Assembly (NCBI GenBank): GCA_035635855.1
Contig: DASQAF010000028.1
Location: 186,001 to 250,000, forward strand
Length of the DNA stretch: 64,000 bases
From: UBA11740 sp035635855
Lineage (GTDB): Bacteria > Acidobacteriota > Blastocatellia > Pyrinomonadales > Pyrinomonadaceae
Direction: 5' to 3'
Shown here: one piece after another, positions 32,018-42,431 of the stretch
Position numbering within the stretch: position 1 is the stretch's first letter
Layout of the letters: each line of letters opens with the position of its first letter
Notes under the pieces: generated by a model
What the model saw: the letters and a program-made list of their open reading frames with translations, nothing else
The model's database searches: none
Told to the model about the DNA's origin: nothing
Program-made: the position numbers and the translations under genes

Positions 32018-35000
32018 TTGAACCGAGCTCCCCTCAGGCACCGCGTCCGCATGCTCGCCCTCATAGTCGCTGGCGTGGCCGGGATCTGTCTGGTTGCCCT
32101 TCGACCCGCGCGCACTCAATCAACAGGCCTTCGACGTATCAGCAATACTACCGACGAAGGCATAAACATTAATCCGTCGATTAGCGGTGACGGCAAGACA
32201 GTCGTCTTTGAATCGACCGAAGACATAGCCGGCGCGGGTGGCACCGATCATCTCCGCGCGATTCGCGCAAACGTTTCCGTCGATCCGGCGACCTTCTTCC
32301 AAATGGGCGGCACCCGTGCGCCAGCGGCAGGGATTTCCCAGGATGGATCGCGCATCGCGTTTGCCTCAAAGGACGATCCGCTGGGCACGAACCCTGACGG
32401 TAATTCCGAAATCTTTTTGTTCGATGGCGCCAAGCTGATTCAGATAACCAACACCTCGCCGGGCGAAATTGCAAATCGCGTCCGGAACGGAAACTTTCAG
32501 CCGTCGATTTCCGACGACGGGCGGTTTATCGCTTTCTCGTCAAATCGCGATCTGGTCTCTCAAAACTCTGACGGTAATCTGGAAATCTTTGTTTACGACA
32601 CGGTCGCCAGTAGCTTCGTTCAGTTGACCAACTCTTCGGGAATAGTTGGTTTCAGCGATGCCAAGATTAGCGGCAACGGAGTCAGTGTGGCCTATATTCG
32701 CGACAACGGGGTGACTCCGAGCGTTAGTCGCGATCTGCTGCGCCAACTGCGCGCCGACCCGGGTCCGGTTACGATTTTAGCGGCCAATGTCCCATCGCTC
32801 TTGATGACTTACGGGCGAGCAATCAGCGACGACGGCACGCGCGTTGTTTATTCCGGCGAGACCGCGACGAACTCGAGCCAGGTATTCCTGTACGACGGTC
32901 GCAACACTTCGACAGTACGGCAAATCACTTTCCTCGGCGTCCGAGTGACTGAAGTTCCGCTGCACCCGACCATCAGCGGTGACGGCACGCGGGTCGCCTT
33001 TGTCACGCGCCGCTCGATCTCAGGCTTTAGCAATTCAGACAACAGCATAGAGCTTTACACTTATGACCTGGCGGTCGGGCAGTTTGCGCGCGTCACCAAC
33101 GCGCCCGCGGAAGCCGATGGGTTTGACGGAAGTACTCTGGCGACTGAAGTAGTCTCTTCACTTAATGACGACGGCACGATTGTAGCTTTTAATTTTCCGC
33201 GCGCTTTGTCCGGCCCGGTCACTGCCGGGCTGGAAAACAGATCAGAGATTTATGTGACCGCCACGGCTGCCCGGCCGCCCTTCGGCGCCTTGACCGCAAT
33301 CCTGAATGGAGCTTCGCTTGGCAACGAACCGTCTTCAATCAAAGCCGTAGCGCCGGACAGCATCGCAGTGGCGCGGGGCAATGCGCTGGCTAACACCACC
33401 ACGCAATCGCTGCGTTTACCGAACGGTAGCTTTCCCACGAACGTTGGCGGCACCACCGTTACCGTGAACGGCCGAGCGGTCCAAATCTTTTTCGTCTCGC
33501 CGGGCCAGGTCAATTTTCTCGTTCCTCCACAGACTGAGATAGGAACCGCTGACGTCGTCGTGACGAACGCCGACAACTTCCCTTCGCGCGCCAGCGCCCC
33601 GACGCTGCGTGCCGCGCCCGGGGTGTTCACCAAAAGCGGCGACGGCGCCGGCCAGGGCATGATCCTGAATAGCGACACTTTACAGGAAGGCCCGTTTGAT
33701 CCGACTAGCGGCAATCTACGTCTCAGTATTTTCGCGACCGGCGCGCGTAATGGTGTGCAGACTTTGGTGAACATCGGCGGCCGCGTCGTTAATGCTGAAT
33801 CAGTCATGCCTTCGCCGGACATGCCAGGGCTTGATGAAGTCCACGTACGCGTGCCTGCCGGCCTGCGCGGCGCGGGCGCGGTTAATCTGTCGGTACAGTC
33901 GGACGGGCGGGATAGTAATCCGGTAACCGTCACCTTCACCGGCGACTCCAGCCGCGCTGTTTTCATTAACGAATTGCTGGCTGATCCAGCAGACGGCATC
34001 GCCGGAGACGCCAATCACGACGGAGTTCGCGATGGAACGCAGGACGAGTTCATCGAATTAGCGAACGGAACGGCAAGCGATGCCATCAGCGTAGGCGGCT
34101 GGACTATTCGCACGCGCACCACCACCGGAACGACGGAAACCACACGCTTCACTTTCGCCGCGGGCACCACGCTTCCCGCCGGCGAAGCGATCGTCGTGTT
34201 TGGCGGCGGCGGAGCGGGCTTTAATCCCAACAATGGCGTATTTGGTTGTGCCCAGGTGTTCAAGGCTTCTTCGTCGGCGGGACTTTCACTAACCAATTCA
34301 GGTCTCACCATTTTGATCCGCGATGGAGCAGGCAATCTGATCACGCAGTTCGCCTACGGTGGATCAACGGGCCTGGACGGCGACAACAATCAATCGCTAA
34401 CGAGATCTCCGGAAATCACCGGGAATTTCGTGCAGCATACGTCCGCTGTGGGCGCCAATGGACGAAGGTTCTCGCCTGGATTGAAGGTTGACGGCACGCC
34501 CTTTGGCAATTGTCCCAGTCATCTGACCAGCGTCACGATAGCGCCGCCGAGCGCGAGCATAACCGCCGGGCAAACGACGCAGTTCACCGCGCAGGCGTTC
34601 GATCAGTTTGGCCGGTCCATGAACGGCGTCACGATCAATTTTGCTTCGGACAATACGACGGTGACCACGGTTGATTCCGTCTCGACGAACTCGAGCCCGG
34701 GTACTGCGACCGCAACGGTCAGCGGGCACAACCCGGGGACGGCCTACATCACCGCTTCGGCGACCGACGGGAGTGCCACCGTCAACAGTACTCAATCCAC
34801 CGTGACGGTCACGGGTCCGGCGCTGTCGATTAACGATGTCAGCGTAAACGAGGGCAACTCTGGGCCAACAACTTTGACTTTCACTGTCAGCCTGTCACAA
34901 CCGGCACCACCCGCGGGAGTAACGTTTGATATCGCGACTCAGGATGGCAGCGCCGCCGTCGCCGACAACGATTACGCGCCCCGCCGCCTAACCGCGCAGA

Positions 35001-38000
35001 CAATCCTCGCTGGCCAACAGACCTACAACTTTGACGTGACGGTACAGGGCGATGTAAACATCGAGGCGAACGAGAACTTCTTTGTTAATGTCACCAACGT
35101 ATCCGGAGCAAGTGTCGGGGATGGGCAGGGACTGGGAACGATCCTAAATGACGATAGCCCGGTGCTCAGCGTCAGCGACGTTTCGACGAACGAAGGCAAC
35201 AGTGGGACGACTACCTTCACATTCACGGTCAGTTCTACCATCCCGGCGCCCGCAGGCGGAATCACTTTCGACATTGCCACTCAGGACAACACCGCTACCG
35301 TCGCCAGCAACGACTACGTGGCCCGAGGTCTCACCGGCCAAACCATCCCGGCCGGCCAACAGACCTATACCTTTGATGTCACCGTTAATAGCGACACTTT
35401 GGTCGAGCCAAATGAAAGGTTCTTTGTCAACATCACAAGCGTCACTAACGCGAGTGTCGGCGATGGTCAGGGCGCAGGAACGATTCAGAATGACGATGCG
35501 GCGCTCATGGTGGTCAGCCAGGTCTACGGTGGCGGTGACAATTCAGGCGCGCCGTTCCGTAATGACTTTGTCGAAATCTACAATCGCGGCACGACGACCG
35601 TAGACTTCTCAGTCACGCCTTACTCAGTCCAGTACGCGAGCGTCGGTTCCAATTTCAGCAGTTCCAAGACGAATCTGACCAGCGGTACCATCGCTCCCGG
35701 CCGTTACTTTCTGGTTCAGGAAGCGGGCGGGACGACCAACGGCGTCGCGTTGCCGGCACCCGACGCCACAGGATCTATCGCCCTGGCCGCCACTTCGGGC
35801 AAGGTCGCGCTTGTCGTCGGCACCAACGCGCTGGTGGCGGCGAGTTGTCCGGGCGATGACGGTTCGTCTCCCTTCAATCCGAACAACGCCGCGATTGCCG
35901 ACTTTGTTGGTTACGGGAGTACTGCCGCCAACACCGGTCATTGTTATGAAGGAGCCGGGCCAGCCAGTGCGACGTCCAACACGACTGCGGACTTTAGAAA
36001 GGCGGGCGGATGTGTGGAGACGAACCAGAACGGAGCGGACCTTTTCGTCGCTTCGCCCAGTCCGCGCAACAGCAGTTCCCCGATTGGAGACTGCAAACCT
36101 GAGGTCACAATCAATGATGTAACGGTCACGGAAGGAAACAGCGGAACGGTCAATGCCACCTTCACCGTTTCGCTTTCCGCCGCCAGTGGGCAAACCGTGA
36201 CCGTGAACTACGCAACTACCGACGGAACCGCCGTTGCCCCCGCGGATTATCAATCGCAGAGCAACCTGCTCACTTTCAATCCCGGCGATCTGACAAAGAC
36301 CATCACCATCCTGGTTAACGGCGACACGCTGGACGAGCCAGGCGAAACTTTCTTCGTCAATCTTTCCAATGCCACGAACGCGGTGCCGCTCGACAATCAA
36401 GGTCAGGGCACAATCAACGATAACGATCCGGCCCCTTCGCTCTCAATCAATGACCTGTCTATTGCCGAAGCCGACAGCGGTACCACGCCGTTCACTTTCA
36501 CCATTAGTCTTTCCGCGGCCAGTGGCCAAACCGTTACGGTGAATTACGCGACCGCTGACAGCTCGGCCGCGGCCGGCAGTGATTATCAGTCTGCAAGCGG
36601 CAGTCTGACCTTCAATCCGGGCGACACTTCGAAGCCAGTGACAGTACTGGTCAACGGCGACACGAGTTTCGAACCGAATGAAGTTTTCTTCGTAAATCTG
36701 ACCGGTCCGACCAATGCCAGCGTCTCTGATAATCAGGGACAGGGCACGATCATCAACGACGATGCAGCGCCGCCGACTCCCACGCTCTTCATCAGTGACG
36801 TGAACATCGCTGAGGGGAACAGCGGAACCTCTCTGGCTACATTTACTGTGACGCTGTCGCCGTCGAGCGGCTCGACCGTAATGGTGGATTACGCCACCGC
36901 GAATGGCACGGCAACTACGGCGGGCGGTGATTATCTGCCGGCGAGCGGGACGCTCATCTTCAGCCCGGACGATACCAGTAAGCCGATCAGCATCACCATC
37001 AATGGCGACACGCTAGTTGAGCCGGACGAAACCTTCACGGTAAACCTGTCGAACGCCACTGGCGGAGCAACGATCGGCACGCCTTCAGCAACCGGAACCA
37101 TCCAGAATGACGACACGGCGTTGCTGGTCATCAGTCAGCTCTACGGCGGCGGCGGAAATTCGGGAGCAACTTTCAAGAGCGATTTCATCGAACTCTTTAA
37201 TCGTGGTACCACGACGATTGATTTCGCAGTCACGAATTACTCGTTACAGTACGCTTCGTCGACCAGCAACTTTGGCTCAACCCTTGCTTCACACAAGTTT
37301 GATCTCGTATCAGGCACAGTCGCGCCTCACCAGTATTTCCTCGTCAAACTTGAGGGCGGAGCGAGCGGTGCGGACTTGCCCGTCGCGGATGCCACGGGCA
37401 GCATTTCGATGGCCGCCAGCCTGGGCAAAGTGGCATTGGTGCGCGGAACGGCGGCCCTGGCAGTAGCAACCTGTCCGTCCGATCCTAACATCGCTGATTT
37501 TATCGGTTACGGAACAGGACCGAATTGTTTCGAAGGATCGGGAACTGCGGCGGCGCCCGGCAACACAGCGGCAGACTTCAGGAAATTCGGCGGCTGCCAG
37601 GACACCAACGACAACCCGGCTGACTTTCTGAACGCGTCCCCGAACCCGCGCAACAGCGGTTCGCAGCTCAACGATTGCGGCGCCGCCGATCTTGAAATCA
37701 TCAAGACCGACTTGCCAGATCCGGTTACCACCGGGTCCAACGTGACCTACACCATCGCTGTTAATAACCTCGGCCCAGCGACGGCACAATCGGTCTTAGT
37801 AACAGACAACCTGCCTGGTTCTGTGACCTTTGTCTCTTGCGCCTCAACGGGTGTCGGCGTATGCGGAGGTGCAGGCAATGACCGCACAATAACTTTCTCG
37901 TCTCTTGCCGGGGGTGCGGCCGAGACGATTACGCTGGTTGCCACAGCTAACGGCGCTGCTGGTTCGACTATCGACAACACAGCTACCGCAGGCTCAACCA

Positions 38001-40834
38001 CATCCGATCCCAATTCCTCTAACAACACGGCGGCCGCGACCACGACTGTACAGTCGCCGCCCCCATCGCCGACACCGACGCCGAGTCCTTCGCCATCACC
38101 GTCGCCGACGCCAACTCCTACGATTACCACACCAATTGTAATCAGCGAGTTCCGCACCCGCGGGCCTGGCGGCGCGAGCGACGAATTCGTCGAGCTATAT
38201 AACAATAGCGACAGTCCTTTCGACGTGAGTGGTTGGAAGATTCGCGGCTCGAGCAGTGGCGGCACCATCACAACCAAGCTGACGATCAATGCCAGCACGA
38301 TTATTCCTGCCCGTGGTCACTTCCTGGCGAGCAACAGCAGCGCGAATGGATACAGCGGCAGTGTAGCTGGCGATCAGACGTATTCGTCGGGCATTGCCGA
38401 CGATGGTGGGATCGCGATTACGGACGCGACGGATGCAGTTTCGGATCAGGTTGGCATGAGTACAAGTTCGGCTTTCAAAGAAGGTACAGTGCTTGCGCCT
38501 CTCACAACCGCGACCGACAGGAGCTATGAGCGGAAGCCTGGTGGAGCACTCGGCCACACACAGGACACTAATGATAACTCCAACGACTTTCAATTAATTA
38601 CACCGAGTCAGCCGCAGAACCTCGCCAGCAGTCCGACGCCCGGTCCCTCACCCAGTCCTAGCCCATCACCTTCACCGAGTCCGAGTCCGTCTCCAAGTCC
38701 TTTTCCGTCTCCTTCGCCAAGTCCATCGCCTTCACCATCGCCAAGTCCAGTGGCACCTGGAACTCTTGTGATAAGTCAGGTCTATGGAGGCGGGGGTAAC
38801 TCTGGAGCTACTTATAAGAATGATTTCATTGAGATATTCAACCGCAGCAACACGCCAGTTGACCTGACCGGATATTCTTTGCAGTACGCTGGTGCGACCG
38901 GTACAACCTGGGAGGTTACAAGCCTAACTTCTGTGACGCTCTCTCCAGGGCAGTACTACCTCGTTCAGGAAGCACAAGGTGCAGGCGGCACTACTAATCT
39001 GCCGGCACCTGATGCAACGGGAGCCATTGCGATGGCAGCCGGGGCCGGCAAGGTGGCGCTGGTAATTGGGACGACTGCGCTCAGCGGTGCTTGTCCCAAC
39101 GGCTCAGAGATTATCGATTTTGTGGGTTATGGCAGCACAGCGAATTGTTTCGAGGGCGCCGGACCAACCGCTGGTCCGAGCAACACGACCGCTGACCTGC
39201 GAGCCCTGGGAGGTTGCACTGATACTGACAATAACGCTGCGGACTTTGCCACCGGTAGTCCGAATCCGCGTAACATCGGTTCACCACTTAACGATTGCAG
39301 TTCCCCAAGCCCCACGCCCAGTCCTTCACCGTCACCGAGTCCAAGTCCTTCACCGTCACCGAGTCCAAGTCCATCGCCGTCACCGAGTCCAAGCCCATCA
39401 CCGTCACCGAGTCCAAGCCCATCACCGAGTCCGTCGCCCAGCCCTTCGCCGAGCCCTTCGCCAACGCCTATCCCGACGATCAGCTCACCGATAGTGATCA
39501 GTGAATTCCGCACACGCGGGCCTGGCGGCGCGAGCGATGAATTCGTCGAGCTTTATAACAACAGCGACAGTGCTTTCGACGTGAGTGGTTGGAAGATTCG
39601 CAGCTCAAGTAGCGGTGGCACCGTTACTACGCGAGTAACAATCGCAGCTAACACAATCATCCCCGCCCGAGGACATTTCCTGGCCACGGCCACTACCGGC
39701 TACACCGGCATTGTAGTTGGAGATCAGACATATTCGGCGGGTATAGCTGATGATGGCGGCATTGCGATTACTGACTCGACAGACGCAGTTTCGGATCAAG
39801 TAGGTATGAGCACGGGATCTGCCTACAAGGAAGGCACAGTTCTGACGCCCTTCAGTTCGAGTAGCACTACCGATCGCAGCTACGAAAGAAAGCCTGGAGG
39901 CGCCAATGGCAGCACGCAGGACACCAACGACAATTCGAATGACCTTCAAGTGATCACACCGAGCGACCCGCAGAACCTGGCCAGCAGTCCGACGCCTGGT
40001 CCATCACCGAGTCCATCACCAAGTCCCTCTCCATCTCCGTCGCCGAGTCCATCACCGAGTCCGTCGCCGTCTCCGTCTCCGAGTCCGTCGCCGAGTCCAT
40101 CACCGAGTCCGTCTCCATCTCCGTCTCCATCTCCGAGTCCGTCTCTATCTCCGTCTCCGTCTCCGTCTCCGAGTCCGTCACCAATCACAAAGGTCGTGAT
40201 CAGCCAAGTCTATGGTGGAGGTGGCAACAGTGGCGCGACTCTTAAGAACGATTTCATCGAGCTATTCAACAGCGGCAACCAGACGGTCAGCTTTACCGGT
40301 TGGTCAGTGCAGTACACCAGCTCCGCCGGAACAAGCTGGCAAACGACCAATCTCACGGGCTCGCTTGCGCCCGGACAATACTATTTGATTCAGGAATTGG
40401 CTGGTCCAGGCGGCACCACGAATTTGCCGACACCCGATGCAACGGGCACCATCAACATGTCAGCAACGGCGGGTAAAGTGGCCCTGGTTAATACAACCAC
40501 CGCTCTGACGGGAAGTGGATGCCCACTCGCCGCCAGTGTCGTCGACTTTATTGGTTACGGTTCAGGCACCACCTGTTCAGAAACGGCGGCCGCGGCGGCG
40601 CCGGCCAACACCACTGCTGAACTGCGCGTCGCAAACGGCTGTACGGATGCAAATAACAATTCAACCGACTTCACTGTCGGTGCGCCGAATCCGCGCAACT
40701 CCGCATCTCCGACTAACCAATGTTCGGGCACCACAGCTCCCGAAGCAACTTTTGGTTTCGATCTGCGTTGGACTGAAGTCAAAATCGCCTTTCAAGCCCT
40801 GGCGTTGGTTAGTTCTCGCATCTGGCGGCTTTAG
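32018..40834 (+). CDS. Giant modular exported protein (PD40 propeller, TIGR03437, lamin-tail, Calx-beta, DUF11)
   Basis: 2,938 residues. A signal peptide (RMLALIVAGVAGICLVALRP) is preceded by basic residues if the TTG at 32018 is used; ATG 32051 is the alternative. Order: PD40/TolB-like propeller repeats about 37-420 (ISGDGKTVVFES and similar); TIGR03437 domain 422-645; lamin-tail-like (LTD) domain 646-835; Ig-like 835-934; Calx-beta 936-1163 (two); LTD 1163-1358; Calx-beta 1360-1700 (three); LTD 1700-1888; DUF11 1889-2013; then LTD domains of two types (A: SEFRTRGPGGASDEFVELY; B: SQVYGGGGNSGA) in the order A, B, A, B at 2038-2205, 2248-2427, 2491-2655 and 2725-2905. Ser-Pro linkers separate them. 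It ends without a recognisable anchor or sorting signal. Probably an adhesive or surface scaffold. Confidence 0.92.
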   Translation: MNRAPLRHRVRMLALIVAGVAGICLVALRPARTQSTGLRRISNTTDEGININPSISGDGKTVVFESTEDIAGAGGTDHLRAIRANVSVDPATFFQMGGTRAPAAGISQDGSRIAFASKDDPLGTNPDGNSEIFLFDGAKLIQITNTSPGEIANRVRNGNFQPSISDDGRFIAFSSNRDLVSQNSDGNLEIFVYDTVASSFVQLTNSSGIVGFSDAKISGNGVSVAYIRDNGVTPSVSRDLLRQLRADPGPVTILAANVPSLLMTYGRAISDDGTRVVYSGETATNSSQVFLYDGRNTSTVRQITFLGVRVTEVPLHPTISGDGTRVAFVTRRSISGFSNSDNSIELYTYDLAVGQFARVTNAPAEADGFDGSTLATEVVSSLNDDGTIVAFNFPRALSGPVTAGLENRSEIYVTATAARPPFGALTAILNGASLGNEPSSIKAVAPDSIAVARGNALANTTTQSLRLPNGSFPTNVGGTTVTVNGRAVQIFFVSPGQVNFLVPPQTEIGTADVVVTNADNFPSRASAPTLRAAPGVFTKSGDGAGQGMILNSDTLQEGPFDPTSGNLRLSIFATGARNGVQTLVNIGGRVVNAESVMPSPDMPGLDEVHVRVPAGLRGAGAVNLSVQSDGRDSNPVTVTFTGDSSRAVFINELLADPADGIAGDANHDGVRDGTQDEFIELANGTASDAISVGGWTIRTRTTTGTTETTRFTFAAGTTLPAGEAIVVFGGGGAGFNPNNGVFGCAQVFKASSSAGLSLTNSGLTILIRDGAGNLITQFAYGGSTGLDGDNNQSLTRSPEITGNFVQHTSAVGANGRRFSPGLKVDGTPFGNCPSHLTSVTIAPPSASITAGQTTQFTAQAFDQFGRSMNGVTINFASDNTTVTTVDSVSTNSSPGTATATVSGHNPGTAYITASATDGSATVNSTQSTVTVTGPALSINDVSVNEGNSGPTTLTFTVSLSQPAPPAGVTFDIATQDGSAAVADNDYAPRRLTAQTILAGQQTYNFDVTVQGDVNIEANENFFVNVTNVSGASVGDGQGLGTILNDDSPVLSVSDVSTNEGNSGTTTFTFTVSSTIPAPAGGITFDIATQDNTATVASNDYVARGLTGQTIPAGQQTYTFDVTVNSDTLVEPNERFFVNITSVTNASVGDGQGAGTIQNDDAALMVVSQVYGGGDNSGAPFRNDFVEIYNRGTTTVDFSVTPYSVQYASVGSNFSSSKTNLTSGTIAPGRYFLVQEAGGTTNGVALPAPDATGSIALAATSGKVALVVGTNALVAASCPGDDGSSPFNPNNAAIADFVGYGSTAANTGHCYEGAGPASATSNTTADFRKAGGCVETNQNGADLFVASPSPRNSSSPIGDCKPEVTINDVTVTEGNSGTVNATFTVSLSAASGQTVTVNYATTDGTAVAPADYQSQSNLLTFNPGDLTKTITILVNGDTLDEPGETFFVNLSNATNAVPLDNQGQGTINDNDPAPSLSINDLSIAEADSGTTPFTFTISLSAASGQTVTVNYATADSSAAAGSDYQSASGSLTFNPGDTSKPVTVLVNGDTSFEPNEVFFVNLTGPTNASVSDNQGQGTIINDDAAPPTPTLFISDVNIAEGNSGTSLATFTVTLSPSSGSTVMVDYATANGTATTAGGDYLPASGTLIFSPDDTSKPISITINGDTLVEPDETFTVNLSNATGGATIGTPSATGTIQNDDTALLVISQLYGGGGNSGATFKSDFIELFNRGTTTIDFAVTNYSLQYASSTSNFGSTLASHKFDLVSGTVAPHQYFLVKLEGGASGADLPVADATGSISMAASLGKVALVRGTAALAVATCPSDPNIADFIGYGTGPNCFEGSGTAAAPGNTAADFRKFGGCQDTNDNPADFLNASPNPRNSGSQLNDCGAADLEIIKTDLPDPVTTGSNVTYTIAVNNLGPATAQSVLVTDNLPGSVTFVSCASTGVGVCGGAGNDRTITFSSLAGGAAETITLVATANGAAGSTIDNTATAGSTTSDPNSSNNTAAATTTVQSPPPSPTPTPSPSPSPSPTPTPTITTPIVISEFRTRGPGGASDEFVELYNNSDSPFDVSGWKIRGSSSGGTITTKLTINASTIIPARGHFLASNSSANGYSGSVAGDQTYSSGIADDGGIAITDATDAVSDQVGMSTSSAFKEGTVLAPLTTATDRSYERKPGGALGHTQDTNDNSNDFQLITPSQPQNLASSPTPGPSPSPSPSPSPSPSPSPSPFPSPSPSPSPSPSPSPVAPGTLVISQVYGGGGNSGATYKNDFIEIFNRSNTPVDLTGYSLQYAGATGTTWEVTSLTSVTLSPGQYYLVQEAQGAGGTTNLPAPDATGAIAMAAGAGKVALVIGTTALSGACPNGSEIIDFVGYGSTANCFEGAGPTAGPSNTTADLRALGGCTDTDNNAADFATGSPNPRNIGSPLNDCSSPSPTPSPSPSPSPSPSPSPSPSPSPSPSPSPSPSPSPSPSPSPSPSPSPSPSPTPIPTISSPIVISEFRTRGPGGASDEFVELYNNSDSAFDVSGWKIRSSSSGGTVTTRVTIAANTIIPARGHFLATATTGYTGIVVGDQTYSAGIADDGGIAITDSTDAVSDQVGMSTGSAYKEGTVLTPFSSSSTTDRSYERKPGGANGSTQDTNDNSNDLQVITPSDPQNLASSPTPGPSPSPSPSPSPSPSPSPSPSPSPSPSPSPSPSPSPSPSPSPSPSPSPSLSPSPSPSPSPSPITKVVISQVYGGGGNSGATLKNDFIELFNSGNQTVSFTGWSVQYTSSAGTSWQTTNLTGSLAPGQYYLIQELAGPGGTTNLPTPDATGTINMSATAGKVALVNTTTALTGSGCPLAASVVDFIGYGSGTTCSETAAAAAPANTTAELRVANGCTDANNNSTDFTVGAPNPRNSASPTNQCSGTTAPEATFGFDLRWTEVKIAFQALALVSSRIWRL
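38056..38115 (+). repeat. Ser/Pro/Thr linker repeat 1
   Basis: The reading frame encodes alternating Pro with Ser or Thr between the DUF11 domain and the first type A lamin-tail domain. It is a coding microsatellite of CCN-TCN codons. Confidence 0.85.
38640..38755 (+). repeat. Ser-Pro linker repeat 2
   Basis: About 38 residues of (Pro-Ser)n with a few Phe and Gly substitutions, between type A and type B lamin-tail domains. Confidence 0.85.
39300..39480 (+). repeat. Ser-Pro linker repeat 3
   Basis: About 60 residues of (Ser-Pro)n encoded by words such as TCACCGTCACCGAGTCCAAG. It is much longer than linker 1, which suggests expansion by slippage. Confidence 0.85.
39990..40190 (+). repeat. Ser-Pro linker repeat 4
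   Basis: About 67 residues of (Ser-Pro)n. Here codons vary between AGT, TCT, TCA and TCC, and CCG, CCA and CCT, which indicates that some expansion is old. Confidence 0.85.
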
Positions 40835-40868
40835 TTCGGCAAATCCTGCGCTATTCCCTGCTCTCGTC

Positions 40869-42431
40869 TTACGCAGTGTCTCGCACCTGCTGCTCACGAG
40901 CGTCCAGCGCCGCCACTGCCTGGTCGGTCGTCTTGAGCACATTCAGATCGATTGGCTGACCGGTGTGTTTCGCCACTCGCTGAGCCGCTGCCGCCAGCAT
41001 GTGAACGTGCATCGCCGCGAGTCGTTGACCGCCGCAACCTTTAAAGGCCGGCGCCGGATTCGGTTTGATTTCGGGAACGTCCGCGCGCGCAGAGGACCGC
41101 GTCAGCACTTCGCTAACGTCAGACGCGTTCAGGTCACGTTCAGTCAGGTTTTGGCCATTCAACCAGCGGTTCGCAACGGTCTTTATGATCGAAGTGTGAT
41201 CAAAGGCCGTACTGCAAACCGTACCCTGTTCTATCAAGGGCGAGACCAGGACCGCGGGAACGCGCACGCCGAAGCGTTGGAAATTAAAGCCGCTGTAGCC
41301 GGGTTGGCCGGGCTCTATTTTGCGATCATCCGGTGGCTTGGCGAACGGCGGTGGCGTCGGATAATGATCATAGCAGCCGCCATGCTCGTCAAAAGTAATG
41401 ACCAGCAGCGTGCTATTCCAGTCAGGGCTTTTCCGTAGCGCGTCATAGACTTTGTAGATCAACTCTTCACCATAAAGCACGTTCGTCGCCAATCCGGTAT
41501 CGGTGACGGCAAACGCCGGATGCATGTCGTTTTCGGGACCATACTTTCCGCTGCACATCATATTCGGTTCCATAAAAGTGTACGCAGGCAAACCGTTGGG
41601 CCGCTTTGTATCCTCGACAAATTGATCCATCGGAAAGAAATGCCGGCCCAGCGGAACGAATTCCCAGAGCTTCTCCTGGATCAGAAGCGCGTTGCACAGC
41701 AGAAATGGACCGCCGTAGTAGATCTTCCAACTAATACTCGATCGCGACAGCAGGTTGTAAATCGTATCTGTCTCGTTCAGAAGATAACCGATGTCCCATG
41801 GATGCGGTCCCGTCTTCCAACCGTTGGTCACGTAACCCGACGAAGTCGCCGCGTGCACGAATGAACGATTGGGAAAAGTCTGAGTGGGAACAGAACTGAA
41901 CCAATGATCACAGACGGCATAAGCATTAGCGAGTCCGCTGATGACCGGCAGCCGATCCGGCGTAAAGCAATTCATAATGATCCCGGGGTCGAAAGCCATC
42001 TCGTTAGCCCCGCGATGAAAGAATGACAGGATGCGGCTGCAACCTTTCTTCGAGGCGCCGGCCTTTTGGATCGCGTTCCAGTAGTCGATGACGAAACCAT
42101 CCATCGTCGGCGTGTCCGTCGTGTTGGGAACCTGATCGGGAGGAAATAACCGGTTATACATCTGCGCGTAAACATGATCGTAGGGCTCGTTCGGATCGGG
42201 AAACGGGTCAGTCATTACGGTTCCCTTGCCCACAAACGCCTTACTGCCGTCCGGGCGCGGATTCCACAAATCCTTACCTGAAAGACCCTCGAACTGTTGT
42301 CCGCGTGGAACCTTGTCGAAAGGTGGTTTGTTGTCCCTGTCGTAAAGCCAGCCGAGGATGTTGTCGAAGGACCGATTCTCAAGCATCAGCACCACAACGT
42401 GATCGATGCTGTTTAGCTGGGCGCTGGACAT
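40869..42431 (-). CDS. Phosphoesterase family protein (phospholipase C / acid phosphatase type)
   Basis: 520 residues, PF04185-like. The family start is IDHVVVLMLENRSFDNILGW (metal-binding Glu and Asn with the S-F-D core), and the C-terminal metal site shows TFDEHGGCYDHYPTP, with FGVRVPAVLVSPLI and FDHTSIIKTV following. These match the phospholipase C / AcpA superfamily. No signal peptide is visible, which is unusual for a family often exported by Tat. The preferred substrate (phospholipid or phosphomonoester) is not decided by sequence. It converges with the giant protein, with 34 bp between stop codons. Confidence 0.9.
   Translation of the reverse strand: MSSAQLNSIDHVVVLMLENRSFDNILGWLYDRDNKPPFDKVPRGQQFEGLSGKDLWNPRPDGSKAFVGKGTVMTDPFPDPNEPYDHVYAQMYNRLFPPDQVPNTTDTPTMDGFVIDYWNAIQKAGASKKGCSRILSFFHRGANEMAFDPGIIMNCFTPDRLPVISGLANAYAVCDHWFSSVPTQTFPNRSFVHAATSSGYVTNGWKTGPHPWDIGYLLNETDTIYNLLSRSSISWKIYYGGPFLLCNALLIQEKLWEFVPLGRHFFPMDQFVEDTKRPNGLPAYTFMEPNMMCSGKYGPENDMHPAFAVTDTGLATNVLYGEELIYKVYDALRKSPDWNSTLLVITFDEHGGCYDHYPTPPPFAKPPDDRKIEPGQPGYSGFNFQRFGVRVPAVLVSPLIEQGTVCSTAFDHTSIIKTVANRWLNGQNLTERDLNASDVSEVLTRSSARADVPEIKPNPAPAFKGCGGQRLAAMHVHMLAAAAQRVAKHTGQPIDLNVLKTTDQAVAALDAREQQVRDTA

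Larger units (their letters stand above)
38130..40730 (+). repeat. Internal duplication: two copies of [LTD-A, linker, LTD-B, linker]
   Basis: Segments 38130-39295 and 39490-40730 encode the same order of domains. The type A copies share the opening ISEFRTRGPGGASDEFVELY and most of the following 150 residues, including the opening DNA. The type B copies share SQVYGGGGNSGA and FVGYG/FIGYG with NPRN near the end. This indicates a tandem duplication of about 1.35 kb. Confidence 0.8.

Noticed and set aside
39127..39513. Minus-strand frame of Gly-Asp/Gly-Leu repeats opposite the Ser-Pro linker
   Set aside because: It is the mirror of the coding microsatellite of the giant protein. The pattern follows from the codons for Ser-Pro, and there is no start site or homology.
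38640..40190. Possible CRISPR array or tandem satellite
   Set aside because: The repeats are short, in frame and coding for Ser-Pro linkers; there are no regular spacers.
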